A DNA stretch of 5,428 nucleotides, taken from positions 1-5,428 of the forward strand of contig CALKRW010000020.1 of the NCBI GenBank assembly GCA_937989585.1. The letters run 5' to 3'. This DNA is from an uncultured Porphyromonadaceae bacterium (GTDB lineage Bacteria > Bacteroidota > Bacteroidia > Bacteroidales > Muribaculaceae). Below are positions 1-5,428 of this stretch, in pieces. Under the pieces are notes generated by a model. The model searched no databases and was not told the DNA's origin. It saw only the letters and a program-made list of their open reading frames with translations. Made by a program: the position numbers and the translations under genes. Position 1 is the first letter of the stretch, and every line of letters starts with the position of its first letter.

Positions 1-53
1 TCTTTCTCAATCAAGATAGTTAATAATCTGTCCAACTTTTTGGGGTCACTTCA
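1..53 (-). mobile_element. Terminal end of an IS3-family-like insertion sequence (partial, runs off the left edge)
   Basis: Read on the minus strand from position 53, the sequence begins TGAAGTG and contains TGACCCCAAAAAGTTGGAC. This resembles the terminal inverted repeats of IS3-family (IS150-like) elements, which start with TG and carry a C-run, an A-run and GTTGGAC. The terminus falls exactly where the sugar transferase reading frame stops resembling its family. None of the three minus-strand frames of 1-53 resumes transferase sequence, so an insertion explains the break better than a simple frameshift. A purine-rich GAGAAAGA at the very edge could be a ribosome-binding site before the first transposase gene, but no transposase codons are visible. 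The partner inverted repeat and the target duplication lie outside the window. The family assignment comes from recall of the repeat pattern, and the exact boundary could be off by a base or two. Confidence 0.72.
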
Positions 54-202
54 TTTAGGCCCAGCCTTTTTTGCTTAAAAATGACGGGACCTTTGCTATC
101 AGCCTTAATTGCAATGGCTACTAATACCAAAATTGGTGACAAGCAGCATATCAGTATCAATGATAGAATTAAATCTATCGCTCTTTTAATATATTTGTAC
201 AT
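20..202 (-). pseudogene. Initiating undecaprenyl-phosphate sugar phosphotransferase, 5' fragment interrupted by an insertion sequence
   Basis: This is the N-terminus of a bacterial sugar transferase (PglC/WcaJ/WbaP phosphoglycosyl transferase family), which moves a sugar phosphate from a UDP-sugar to undecaprenyl phosphate at the inner membrane. Visible signs are the basic start MYKYIKRAIDL, one hydrophobic segment at about residues 8-33 with a Ser-Pro pair (22-23) where the re-entrant helix breaks, and the conserved block DSKGPVIFKQKRLG (35-48). The start follows family practice: there is no extra multi-spanning domain, so the intact protein would be the short form of about 200 residues. Native sequence ends at N50. 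Residues 51-60 (EVTPKSWTDY, then TAA) are read from the insertion sequence. The catalytic Asp-Glu region normally follows and is missing, so this product should be inactive. Its ATG shares a base with the stop of the preceding glycosyltransferase (TAATG). The remaining 3' part presumably lies beyond the insertion. Confidence 0.82.
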
Positions 203-204
203 TA
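200..204 (-). promoter_or_regulatory. TAATG stop-start overlap coupling the second GT2 gene and the initiating transferase
   Basis: The TAA of the second GT2 gene (204-202) and the ATG of the phosphoglycosyl transferase (202-200) share one base, the same arrangement as at the GT4/polymerase junction. No Shine-Dalgarno is visible. It supports the start chosen for the interrupted transferase and its original membership of the operon; the coupling itself is inference. Confidence 0.6.
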
Positions 205-1149
205 TTGACGGTGTTTCTTTATCACTATTATTCTATATGCTTTCTTTAACAGGCAATAGCACATGCCGTACATATTATAGAAAAAACACGAGATATGATG
301 TGCCGGCGTAAACTGCAAATCGGCTTTCAATTCATCTTTCAACATCTTTGCTTCTTCTTTTCTTTGAGACTGAACCTGTTTATAGAGCAGAATCATTAAT
401 CCATTAAAGTATTTTTGAGGATTGGTTCGGTATAAACTGATCATCCGTTTTACGAACACTTTTCGTTCAATTTCAAACCTATCGGATAATAAGTTTGTGG
501 TTTGCCCGCTATGTATACGAATTTTGACTAATGTTTCGGGGATGCTGACAAAAGTATAACCTTCCAACATAATTTTGGTCCAATACTCTTCATCTTGTAT
601 GGTTTTCAAGTCAAGCGAAAAATCACCAATATGATTTAGAATAACTTTGTTAATCAGCAGGGTACAACCATATAGACCGACTTCATTTAACGAATGCATT
701 TTAAGCATTTGTTGTCCGGAATATACTCCCCGAACTTTACGCTGCGGCCTAAAAATCGGTTCCCCTGATTCATTAATCGAGCAAGTCGAGCACCTGACGA
801 CGCATACTTTGTTTTCAAGTTCTCGGACGGCCTCTATTTGATGTTTTATTTTGTCAGGAAGATATAAATCGTCATGACTCAGCCAAGAGAACCATTCTCC
901 CTTCATTTTAGCAATGCCATAATTGAGCGCGGTAGAAACACCTCCGTTTTCCTTTTCAAAGTATCTTATTTTATCGCCGTAACTTTGCACTATTTTCCGG
1001 GTCTTACCGTTGTCCGGAGAACCGTCATTAACAACTATAATTTCAATATTCCGGTAGGTTTGATTCAGGCATGATTCTATTGCCTCGCGCAAGTATGGGT
1101 CTCCTTTATATACCGGAATTATAATTGAAACAAGAGGATTGTATTCCAT
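202..1149 (-). CDS. Family 2 glycosyltransferase (GT-A fold), second GT2 of the operon
   Basis: A 315-residue cytoplasmic glycosyltransferase predicted to add one sugar from a nucleotide donor to the lipid-linked repeat unit. The GT2 domain begins at once with LVSIIIPVYKG (6-16). It is followed by NDGSPD (41-46, nucleotide binding), ENGGVSTALNYGI (67-79), the metal-binding DXD-like SHDD (91-94) within WFSWLSHDDLY, and the acidic QDEEYW (185-190), which probably holds the catalytic base. RIHSGQTT (211-218) matches the Arg/His-rich loop common in this subgroup. The C-terminus is basic with a short hydrophobic stretch, suggesting peripheral membrane contact. An in-frame ATG exists at 1251, but it would overlap the upstream gene by about 100 bases with a non-family extension. 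The ATG at 1149 lies two bases after the upstream stop and starts directly before the domain, so it is preferred. No Shine-Dalgarno is seen; the leader is A-rich. Donor and acceptor sugars cannot be read from sequence. Confidence 0.92.
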   Translation of the reverse strand: MEYNPLVSIIIPVYKGDPYLREAIESCLNQTYRNIEIIVVNDGSPDNGKTRKIVQSYGDKIRYFEKENGGVSTALNYGIAKMKGEWFSWLSHDDLYLPDKIKHQIEAVRELENKVCVVRCSTCSINESGEPIFRPQRKVRGVYSGQQMLKMHSLNEVGLYGCTLLINKVILNHIGDFSLDLKTIQDEEYWTKIMLEGYTFVSIPETLVKIRIHSGQTTNLLSDRFEIERKVFVKRMISLYRTNPQKYFNGLMILLYKQVQSQRKEEAKMLKDELKADLQFTPAHHISCFFYNMYGMCYCLLKKAYRIIVIKKHRQ

Positions 1150-1151
1150 AA

Positions 1152-2213
1152 TTATGATTTTCTGAATTTTAAGATTTGCCTCATTAGCCATGTGAGAGCT
1201 AAATATGGAGCGACATATTTCTTTCGGGCACAATAGAAGAAATACCGCCAATGCAACTTCGATTTACTTGTATCTAATGAGTCTAAGGCTTCAATAATAA
1301 ACGGTGTATTAAGGATCTCTTTAAATTTACAATACCTTTCGAACGGATTCTTTATTTTTAAAGCATTCCCCCCCAAGGGAATTAATGCACAAACAAGTCT
1401 GCCTTTAGCCGCCTCACGTAAACTAATTGCAGCGTTATTTTTATTCAGGAAATTGTTTATATATTCATTCCAATAACTCCATTTCCTAACTAAATCTCGT
1501 CTAAAAGGCTTTGTAACAGACGTTGATGTATTCCTTCTATAATAGTAGAGAGGAAAGTCTATATATTTTGCAGTATTTGCAAAAAAGCAAAACTCAAAAT
1601 TAAATTGAAGGGCTTCGGATGGGATGTCGTTTAGCGTTATGAAACGAATATTATGACTCACGACGATTGAACGCTTATAAAGCCTTGCCCATACAGGGGT
1701 CAATCTGTCAAGTATCTCCGGCCTGAACTTATCTTGAGTAGGCCCCAATGTAGGTATTAAAATCTGGCTTAAATATTCCTCTCCTTTGAAATATTTGTCA
1801 TCATTGAATATGTGTCTGACAGAACATTTTATCGTTGACAAATTATAGTTTCCACAAATTACATAATCAACTGAACCGCCATCAGTTGCATTGACAAGCC
1901 GCTCTATTGCATTTTGTTCTATATAATCATCGCTGTCGACAAACATTAAATAATCGCCCGAAGAATGTTCAATCCCGCAATTACGAGTTTCCGAAAGCCC
2001 CTCGTTCTCTTTGTCAATAAATCTGATTCTTGAATCAGAATCGGCGAATCTCTGACAAATCTGCTTCGAATTGTCGGTACTACCATCATTTATTACGATG
2101 ATTTCGATGTTGCTATACGATTGGCTTGTGATGCTTTTAAGACATTCTTCAAGATAAGTCGCGGTGTTGAACACCGGTATTATTAATGAGATTTTTGGAG
2201 ATATGGAGTTCAT
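1152..2213 (-). CDS. Family 2 glycosyltransferase (GT-A fold) with an altered ED motif
   Basis: A 353-residue GT2 enzyme of the EpsH/EpsJ/WcaA-like type found in capsule and exopolysaccharide loci. Motifs in order: KISLIIPVFNTATYLEECL (7-25), NDGSTD (42-47), ENEGLSETRNCGI (69-81), the DXD-type metal site DSDD (93-96), VWARLYKR (174-181), and the aromatic and Arg-rich YYYRRNTSTSVT (223-234). About 120 residues of basic, aromatic C-terminal tail follow, probably helping membrane attachment or acceptor choice. The usual (G/S)ED acidic motif reads SEALQFNFEF (199-208), so the Asp expected at 201 is Ala (codon GCC). That Asp is the usual candidate for the general base, so activity is uncertain, though the rest of the fold looks intact and the frame is open. 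The start at 2213 lies 9 bases after the polymerase stop and puts the domain near residue 7. A run of seven G sits in the coding strand at 1374-1368. The sugar transferred is unknown. Confidence 0.92.
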   Translation of the reverse strand: MNSISPKISLIIPVFNTATYLEECLKSITSQSYSNIEIIVINDGSTDNSKQICQRFADSDSRIRFIDKENEGLSETRNCGIEHSSGDYLMFVDSDDYIEQNAIERLVNATDGGSVDYVICGNYNLSTIKCSVRHIFNDDKYFKGEEYLSQILIPTLGPTQDKFRPEILDRLTPVWARLYKRSIVVSHNIRFITLNDIPSEALQFNFEFCFFANTAKYIDFPLYYYRRNTSTSVTKPFRRDLVRKWSYWNEYINNFLNKNNAAISLREAAKGRLVCALIPLGGNALKIKNPFERYCKFKEILNTPFIIEALDSLDTSKSKLHWRYFFYCARKKYVAPYLALTWLMRQILKFRKS

Positions 2214-2222
2214 GATAAATAT

Positions 2223-3293
2223 TTATTCCCAGAAAAATTCATATGGATAGATTTGAAGAGTATCAATTCCAAAAAAGGCTCTGTTTATATAGTAAACTGT
2301 GAGTATTACCGAGAGGCCCAATTTGATTAATGTCACTATTTGACCATCTTTTATCTTGCAATGTTCTAAGCATATAGGTAGCGCAATAGGTACAAAGACT
2401 ATGAAGTAATAGTTTATCCTCATCAAAACCGGATTAATCAAAGCAACCATCTGGAAGAATGTTGCCAATACGAGTATATTCCTCAAAAAAACGGCTCTTT
2501 CGTCTCCTTTCTTCTCATCAAAAAACAAGTAGGAAAGAGTTGTAAAAATAATAAATAAGAAAAGTGTTCCGTAAGCTCCTGTATCGCCGAAATCACCATA
2601 TCGCTCAGAGTAAATAGATAAATCGTCACTTGAAGCAAGGAATGATACAACAAGCGCCGCTATTTGTGTCTTGAAAACAAAAAAAATGATAAATACAGGT
2701 ATAATGAGTAATAGCGCTTTTTTTGATATATTTATATATCTAATTGGTAATAATAGCAATAAGATGACAGACGAATGGTGAAAGTAATATGCTGCAAGAA
2801 CTGTAAGACAGAAATATATTAGCTTTTTTCTTAATATTAAAAAGAATGCTAATATGCCCAGTGCAATTGCGATAGACTGTCGCAAACCGGAAAAAAACAT
2901 CGGGAAAACAGCCATATTCATAAATATGGCAATCTTTAGGTAGTTATCCTTGTTTGGTTCTCTGTATAAGAAATACAGCGGAACAGTTACTATCAAAGCA
3001 TTTACGGCTAAGAAATATTGAAAATCATCAGTAAATAAGCCAATAAGTTTATTTAGGTAGCCGTAGCCTGCCTCTCTGACATAAATGTCTACACTTCCCC
3101 AATTACAATCAATTAGAGCCTCAAATTTTGGTTCATATGCTGCAAGATCGCACCCGATATTGGTCGAGCGCAGTGATAAAATCAAGAATAGGCATACGAA
3201 ATATTCGGCCAAAGTGATATTTCTTTTCCCTTTTCCGTCGGTCGCTATGCTTAGTATCAGTGTTATTATCAGTAAACCTATATAAGGTAACAT
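2223..3293 (-). CDS. EpsG-family (Wzy-like) polysaccharide polymerase, integral membrane protein
   Basis: A 356-residue polytopic inner-membrane protein with roughly ten hydrophobic segments separated by short charged loops. It is predicted to polymerise undecaprenyl-linked repeat units at the outer face of the inner membrane. Family signs: an early Arg loop, LRSTNIGCDLAAY (41-53), equivalent to the R...GTD..Y motif with Cys for the common Thr; the central GLRQSIAIALG (136-146); FHHSSVI (171-177); MRINYYF (291-297); and the terminal YPYEFFWE (349-356), a typical EpsG ending. The length is normal for the family (about 350-400). It is the only polymerase candidate in the window, and its place among glycosyltransferases supports a Wzx/Wzy-type route, although no flippase is seen here. 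Its ATG shares one base with the GT4 stop (TAATG at 3295-3291), and no Shine-Dalgarno precedes it, which suggests translational coupling. It is very AT-rich: 12 of 60 bases are G or C at 2701-2760. A general O-antigen polymerase label would be equally acceptable. Confidence 0.88.
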   Translation of the reverse strand: MLPYIGLLIITLILSIATDGKGKRNITLAEYFVCLFLILSLRSTNIGCDLAAYEPKFEALIDCNWGSVDIYVREAGYGYLNKLIGLFTDDFQYFLAVNALIVTVPLYFLYREPNKDNYLKIAIFMNMAVFPMFFSGLRQSIAIALGILAFFLILRKKLIYFCLTVLAAYYFHHSSVILLLLLPIRYINISKKALLLIIPVFIIFFVFKTQIAALVVSFLASSDDLSIYSERYGDFGDTGAYGTLFLFIIFTTLSYLFFDEKKGDERAVFLRNILVLATFFQMVALINPVLMRINYYFIVFVPIALPICLEHCKIKDGQIVTLIKLGLSVILTVYYINRAFFGIDTLQIYPYEFFWE

Positions 3294-3295
3294 TA
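3291..3295 (-). promoter_or_regulatory. TAATG stop-start overlap coupling the GT4 and polymerase genes
   Basis: The TAA of the GT4 gene (3295-3293) and the ATG of the EpsG-like gene (3293-3291) share one base. No Shine-Dalgarno is visible in the twenty bases before it, so re-initiation by ribosomes finishing the GT4 gene is the likely way the polymerase is translated. The overlap is seen directly; the coupling is inference. Confidence 0.6.
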
Positions 3296-4504
3296 CTTGG
3301 ACAAAAGTTTTTTATATGATTCAAGATATTTTGTCGTCATTCGCTCTTTGCAGTATCTGGCATGTGCTTCAGAAACTATCTTTTCTCGTTCAGGAGTAGT
3401 ATAAATGAATTCTCGAATTGCCTTTTTAAGAAGTTCAAGATTACCGAACGGAACAAATTTACTGTATTCTTCAATTGCAATACTTTCCGGCCCACCAGCG
3501 CAAAAACCTACTACGGGAGTCCCACAACAAAGGCTTTCGGCAACTATCATTGAGAATGTTTCTCTTTTTGATGTTATGACTGTACAGTCGGCACTGGAAT
3601 ATAATTCGGCCAGTTTTTCCTGATTATTACACGGGGGCAATAGAATTATGTTGGCAGGAAATGTCAAATCCTTAATATCATAGGTTAATGCCGCAATTAC
3701 AAAAATGGCTTCGGGCATTTGTTTCGCAATCTCAACAATGTATCGGCTTCCCTTAACACTATCGATTTTGGGCTTGAAATATGCGGAAGCATGGAATATG
3801 ACCGGCTTTTTGTATTCCTTTAGTTTATTTATTGAATGGTGCGGAAAGAATACCCTTGTATCGACACCATTCTCAACAGTAATATTTTCGAACCGCCCCA
3901 AGTATGGTGATTGTTTTGAACGAGAACACACCCAGGGGGAAACCGAGGCAACAAGCAGATTGTCAGCCCCGAATCTTTCGAATGCGCGTTTCATTAAATG
4001 CCAGCTTTGTGCAGTCCCGTCATGAAAGAACCTATGTCCGAATTTGTATTGCGGACAACTGCCACACCCCGTCTTCCACTTATCGCAGTCATATGCATGC
4101 TCGCAGTTGGCCGTGTACCAAAATTCAGCATGATTTGTTAAGACTGTCTTGATATTCGATATTGCAAGATACTCAAGCAGTTTATACAAGTCAACGGTAA
4201 ATCCGTTAGGGCAATGAACATGAACGACGTCCGGAGTCTGCTGTTCAATATATGTTCTTAGCCTATTAAAAGAAAATAACAGGAAAGATCCGAAACGTTT
4301 GCCTGTAATGCGAGATATGGTGTTGTTTGTCAATTGTTCAAGCCTGTGGCAATAACGGAAATAACTTTCACTTTTAACTGATACCCCATTGCCGTAAGCA
4401 ATCAGACACCGGTGACCTTCACGCTCAAGTGAAGTTTTTATGTCGGTTACTATTTTACCGGTACTGCCAGACACAGCATTTACATTGATAAGAAGAACTT
4501 TCAT
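3293..4504 (-). CDS. Family 4 glycosyltransferase (GT-B fold) with a four-cysteine cluster
   Basis: A 403-residue retaining glycosyltransferase of the GT4 family, expected to act in the cytoplasm on the growing lipid-linked oligosaccharide. The N-terminal acceptor domain starts MKVLLINVNAVSGSTGKI, with the GSTGKI loop at 13-18. PDVVHVHCPNG (91-101) and LTNHAEFWYT (122-131) are conserved strand and loop elements. A cluster C134, C140, C147, C150 with DKWKTGCGSCP follows, a feature shared by a subset of GT4 enzymes in polysaccharide loci. The C-terminal donor domain shows ENGVDTRVF (211-219) and the EX7E signature E315-E323 within RETFSMIVAESLCCGTPVV, which binds the nucleotide sugar. The length is usual for the family. 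The ATG at 4504 lies one base after the epimerase stop and is preceded by a good GGAG at 4516-4513, so the start is secure. Composition is AT-rich compared with the epimerase just upstream. Specificity cannot be assigned. Confidence 0.93.
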   Translation of the reverse strand: MKVLLINVNAVSGSTGKIVTDIKTSLEREGHRCLIAYGNGVSVKSESYFRYCHRLEQLTNNTISRITGKRFGSFLLFSFNRLRTYIEQQTPDVVHVHCPNGFTVDLYKLLEYLAISNIKTVLTNHAEFWYTANCEHAYDCDKWKTGCGSCPQYKFGHRFFHDGTAQSWHLMKRAFERFGADNLLVASVSPWVCSRSKQSPYLGRFENITVENGVDTRVFFPHHSINKLKEYKKPVIFHASAYFKPKIDSVKGSRYIVEIAKQMPEAIFVIAALTYDIKDLTFPANIILLPPCNNQEKLAELYSSADCTVITSKRETFSMIVAESLCCGTPVVGFCAGGPESIAIEEYSKFVPFGNLELLKKAIREFIYTTPEREKIVSEAHARYCKERMTTKYLESYKKLLSK

Positions 4505-4505
4505 G

Positions 4506-5428
4506 TTATTTTCTCCAGATCATTTTGTTGACGACGGTGACGTAGGACTGGATGATTTTGACTACGATGTTGCTGACGTTTTCGCCAACGTAGACGTCGA
4601 CTGGGGTGCCGTCGTCGTGGTTGCGGTTCATGGCGATGGCGGTCTCGACGGCCTGAAGGAGACTCTTTTCGTCAATGCCCGCTAGGATGAAGCCTGCGTT
4701 GTCGAGTGATTCGGGGCGCTCGGTGGAGGTGCGGATGCAGACGGCGGGGAAGGGATGGCCGACCGAGGTGAAGAACGAGGATTCCTCGGGGAGAGTGCCG
4801 GAGTCGGAGATGACGGCGGCGGCGTTCATCTGCAGGCAGTTGTAGTCGTGGAATCCCAGAGGTTCGTGCTGAATAACTCGAGGATCGAGTTTGAAGCCGG
4901 ACTGCTCGAGGCGCTTGCGAGAGCGGGGGTGGCAACTGTAGAGGATGGGCATGTCGTAGCGCTCGGCTATGGCGTTGATGGCGTTGAGCAGGCTCAGGAA
5001 GTTCTTCTCGGTGTCGATGTTTTCCTCGCGGTGGGCACTTAGTAGGAGGTATTCGCCTTTTTCGAGACCGAGGCGCTTGTGGATGTCGCTGGCTTCGATG
5101 TCGGCGAGGTTCTGATGCAGAACTTCTGCCATAGGCGAGCCGGTGACGTAGGTGCGCTCTTTGGGCAGTCCGCACTCGGCAAGATAGCGGCGTGCGTGCT
5201 CGGAGTAGCAGAGGTTGACGTCGGAAATGATGTCGACTATGCGGCGGTTGGTCTCCTCGGGCAGGCACTCGTCCTTGCAGCGATTGCCGGCCTCCATGTG
5301 GAAAATGGGGATATGAAGGCGCTTTGCAGCGATAGCCGAGAGGCATGAGTTGGTGTCGCCGAGGATGAGCAGAGCGTCGGGCTTGATGTCGACCATCAGT
5401 TTGTACGAGCAGTTGATGATGTTGCCGA
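4506..5428 (-). CDS. wecB: Non-hydrolysing UDP-HexNAc 2-epimerase, FnlC/WbjD/Cap5G subgroup (5' end outside window)
   Basis: The C-terminal 306 or so residues of a cytoplasmic nucleotide-sugar 2-epimerase; full-length relatives have about 375-380, so some 70-75 N-terminal residues lie off the right edge. Numbering from the in-frame Met at 5396, which is internal and not the start (the frame stays open upstream as GNIINCSYKL): GDTNS (13-17), HMEAGNRC (33-40), PEETNRR (46-52), GSPM (86-89), SAHREEN (120-126) and DSGTLPEES (198-206). D14, E35, E48 and H122 match the catalytic or binding residues described for E. coli WecB. The forms HMEAGNRC and DTNSCL, and the ending SYVTVVNKMIWRK, fit the FnlC/WbjD/Cap5G subgroup better than true WecB. 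Those enzymes convert UDP-2-acetamido-2,6-dideoxy-L-talose to UDP-L-FucNAc, or in WbvD make UDP-L-QuiNAc. Generic annotation would call it wecB; fnlC is probably more accurate. It is much richer in GC than the genes downstream. Partner genes fnlA and fnlB are expected to the right. Confidence 0.93.
   Translation of the reverse strand, partial: GNIINCSYKLMVDIKPDALLILGDTNSCLSAIAAKRLHIPIFHMEAGNRCKDECLPEETNRRIVDIISDVNLCYSEHARRYLAECGLPKERTYVTGSPMAEVLHQNLADIEASDIHKRLGLEKGEYLLLSAHREENIDTEKNFLSLLNAINAIAERYDMPILYSCHPRSRKRLEQSGFKLDPRVIQHEPLGFHDYNCLQMNAAAVISDSGTLPEESSFFTSVGHPFPAVCIRTSTERPESLDNAGFILAGIDEKSLLQAVETAIAMNRNHDDGTPVDVYVGENVSNIVVKIIQSYVTVVNKMIWRK
4513..4516 (-). promoter_or_regulatory. Shine-Dalgarno-like GGAG for the GT4 gene
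   Basis: The minus strand reads CTGGAGAAAATAACATG, placing GGAG with 8 bases between it and the GT4 ATG at 4504. It lies inside the last codons of the epimerase gene. It is the only clear Shine-Dalgarno at any of the five junctions; the other starts have A/T-rich leaders or stop-start overlaps. It supports the chosen start and suggests independent ribosome loading at the junction where composition also changes. Confidence 0.55.

Noticed and set aside
1150..1251. An upstream ATG at 1251 that would lengthen the second GT2 protein by 34 residues.
   Set aside because: It would overlap the preceding GT2 gene by about 100 bases, and the added residues show no family similarity. The ATG at 1149, two bases after the upstream stop, starts directly at the GT2 domain.
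2023..2038. A near-perfect inverted repeat (CTGATTC, TT, GAATCAG) that might be an operator or hairpin.
   Set aside because: It lies inside the conserved part of the first GT2 coding sequence, has a loop of only two bases and no T-run, and can be explained by the codons of a Ser/Asp-rich segment.
2679..2724. Runs of eight A (2679-2686) and seven T (2718-2724) on the plus strand that might be slippage sites or a terminator.
   Set aside because: They encode Phe- and Lys-rich parts of membrane segments in a very AT-rich gene, no GC-rich stem is next to them, and A/T runs of this length are expected by chance here.
3085..4152. Several plus-strand open frames of 63-106 codons opposite the polymerase and GT4 genes.
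   Set aside because: None has a recognisable domain or a convincing ribosome-binding site, and all are fully covered by well-supported genes on the other strand.
4672..5346. A 224-codon open frame on the minus strand overlapping the epimerase, plus open frames of 95 and 89 codons on the plus strand (4755-5042 and 5079-5348).
   Set aside because: They lie within the epimerase frame, which carries clear family motifs. Their translations are rich in Arg/Pro/His or in Gly/Val/Ala, as expected of shadow frames in GC-rich codons, and show no recognisable domain.
1..5428. A possible novel defence, signalling or regulatory system hidden in the window.
   Set aside because: Every base from 54 to 5428 is explained by polysaccharide-biosynthesis genes with junctions of 9 bases or less, and 1-53 is explained by an insertion-sequence end. 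I saw no unexplained repeats, RNA structures or unassigned genes.

Overview
The window is a 5.4-kb piece of a surface-polysaccharide (capsule, O-antigen or exopolysaccharide) biosynthesis locus. It most likely comes from a Bacteroidales bacterium. That assignment is inference. It rests on the mix of EpsG-type polymerase and glycosyltransferase genes, on starts mostly lacking a Shine-Dalgarno sequence, and on an insertion-sequence end of a kind I associate with that group. No marker gene in the window fixes the taxon.

Every gene is on the minus strand, so transcription runs from high to low coordinates. In that order they are: a non-hydrolysing UDP-HexNAc 2-epimerase of the FnlC/WbjD/Cap5G subgroup (5428-4506, 5' end outside the window); a family 4 (GT4) glycosyltransferase (4504-3293); an EpsG/Wzy-like polysaccharide polymerase (3293-2223); a family 2 (GT2) glycosyltransferase (2213-1152); a second GT2 glycosyltransferase (1149-202); and the first 50 codons of an initiating phosphoglycosyl transferase (202-54). 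The last gene is cut by what looks like the end of an IS3-family insertion sequence (53-1). Gene junctions are 9 bases or less, with two TAATG overlaps, so this is one operon and no intergenic stretch needs a separate account.

The expected pathway is as follows. The epimerase finishes a nucleotide sugar, probably UDP-L-FucNAc or UDP-L-QuiNAc. The phosphoglycosyl transferase loads the first sugar onto undecaprenyl phosphate. The three glycosyltransferases extend the repeat unit on the cytoplasmic face, and the EpsG-like membrane protein polymerises flipped units. A flippase and the remaining nucleotide-sugar genes must lie outside the window. The interrupted initiating enzyme suggests this copy of the locus may be silent, or rescued by a transferase encoded elsewhere.

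Composition changes abruptly at the epimerase/GT4 junction. The epimerase is GC-rich (37 of 60 bases at 4921-4980, hand count), while the downstream genes are AT-rich (12 of 60 at 2701-2760). This fits a conserved sugar-synthesis module joined to a horizontally exchanged glycosyltransferase cassette. I found no RNA gene, CRISPR array, promoter or terminator, and I do not see a convincing previously undescribed system. The most notable points are the insertion that breaks the initiating transferase, the composition boundary, and a substituted putative catalytic residue in one GT2 enzyme.
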